Shown here: positions 63,594 through 64,000 of the stretch, one piece after another
How the letters are laid out: every line of letters starts with the position of its first letter
How positions within the stretch are numbered: the first letter of the stretch is position 1
Source of the DNA: Lewinellaceae bacterium
GTDB lineage: Bacteria > Bacteroidota > Bacteroidia > Chitinophagales > Saprospiraceae
Direction: 5' to 3'
Length of the DNA: 64,000 bases
NCBI GenBank assembly: GCA_020636405.1
Contig: JACJXW010000009.1
Location: forward strand, 248,001 to 312,000
Notes under the pieces: generated by a model
Told to the model about the DNA's origin: nothing
Seen by the model: only the letters and a program-made list of their open reading frames with translations
Databases searched by the model: none
Made by a program: the position numbers and the translations under genes

Positions 63594-63624
63594 TTCAAGC
63601 GCTAATTTTCCATTAGCGCTTGAA
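63594..63624. repeat. Second twin hairpin
   Basis: TTCAAGCGCTAAT and its exact complement flank a 5-nt loop; the arm and loop lengths equal those of the first hairpin, but the sequence differs. Confidence 0.6.
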
Positions 63625-63729
63625 TTATTACTTACTTAAGCGGTATGCAATTATTGATAGTACACCGCTAAGCTCTGAACCGAAGTATTTTCAACGGTTT
63701 AGAGGAAAGCTTTATTCACTATCGCAGGG

Positions 63730-64000
63730 CTATATACGCTCCGGATAACGCATATCCTCCACCATCTCCTGAATACCGGCCGGGGGAGCCTCATAGAACC
63801 GCGCCACGGCGAGCGTAACCACAAAGCTCAGGATCATGCCCGGTAATCCAACCCCCTGAGCGGAAATGCCGAACAGGTAATCCTCCGGATCCCCGCCCAT
63901 AAACCGGAAGTAAACGATGTACGACAGCGAAAATGCCAATCCGGCCAGCATCCCGGCTATGACCCCTTGCTTATTCATTTTCTTAGAAAAGACCCCCAGG
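63730..64000 (-). CDS. actP: Sodium/solute symporter C-terminus (acetate permease type), cut by window edge
   Basis: The frame is open through the right edge: LGVFSKKMNKQGVIAGML is followed by two membrane segments (FSLSYIVYFRFMGG and LPGMILSFVVTLAVARFY) and a soluble tail ending MRYPERI. This is the end of an SSS-family symporter; the GVFSKxxNKxGxxAGM block is typical of ActP-like acetate or pyruvate carriers. The real start lies beyond base 64000, so the ATG at 63978 is internal. Confidence 0.8.
   Translation of the reverse strand, partial: LGVFSKKMNKQGVIAGMLAGLAFSLSYIVYFRFMGGDPEDYLFGISAQGVGLPGMILSFVVTLAVARFYEAPPAGIQEMVEDMRYPERI

Overview
The window looks like a chromosome segment of a Bacteroidota bacterium, probably near the Saprospiria/Lewinella group (lineage inferred, not tested). 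The grounds are -7 promoter boxes of the Bacteroidota type (TAnnTTTG), three hybrid two-component regulators that join sensor, kinase, receiver and AraC-type domains in one protein, a REP-associated transposase and a SusC-free secreted-lectin locus. Most genes lie on the minus strand.

Region 1 (1-7.2 kb) is a type I CRISPR-Cas effector operon read leftward: WYL regulator, cas6, cas5, cas3, cas8, cas7 and the first codons of cas4. The order and the short Cas5 resemble the Porphyromonas (Pging) variant of subtype I-B. No CRISPR array is inside the window. Region 2 (7.2-10.4 kb) holds a REP-associated transposase with a large hairpin embedded in its frame, an XRE regulator diverging from a barnase/barstar pair across a palindromic site, and two tandem 630-bp repeat units.

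Region 3 (10.4-21.8 kb) is a [NiFe]-hydrogenase locus of the high-affinity group 1h type: small and large subunits, maturation protease, hypA, hypB, hypC, hypD, a truncated haemoglobin, an NHL-repeat protein, a TPR protein and a nickel transporter. hypE and hypF are not present. Two operons (hhyS-hhyL and hypB onward) share an 18-bp palindrome repeated at 21-bp pitch, starting 15 bp upstream of the -7 box in both cases. The structural genes, a small neighbouring gene and a GH1 glucosidase (17.6-23.5 kb) carry many frameshifts with an odd signature: TA inserted inside GC to give GTAC, plus one-base losses from short homopolymers. This is more likely a sequence-quality problem than gene death.

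Region 4 (23.7-27 kb) has a beta-lactamase-fold serine hydrolase between two copies of a ~210-bp repeat and the 3' end of a group II intron. Region 5 (27-42 kb) holds three giant hybrid regulators, a thioredoxin-fold lipid-envelope protein, a cupin, a truncated periplasmic binding protein and a degenerate receiver.

Region 6 (42-63.2 kb) is the most striking part: nine consecutive secreted proteins, each with a glycine-rich domain followed by two ricin-type lectin domains; two of them carry an extra bulb-lectin domain. Thirteen promoters (all nine lectins, plus four genes near the regulators) share one rigid 64-bp architecture: two AAACAATAGT half-sites 21 bp apart, then exactly 25 bp to a -7 box. 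I infer that the neighbouring hybrid regulators switch on this lectin regulon. The window ends with an acetate/solute symporter gene cut by the edge.
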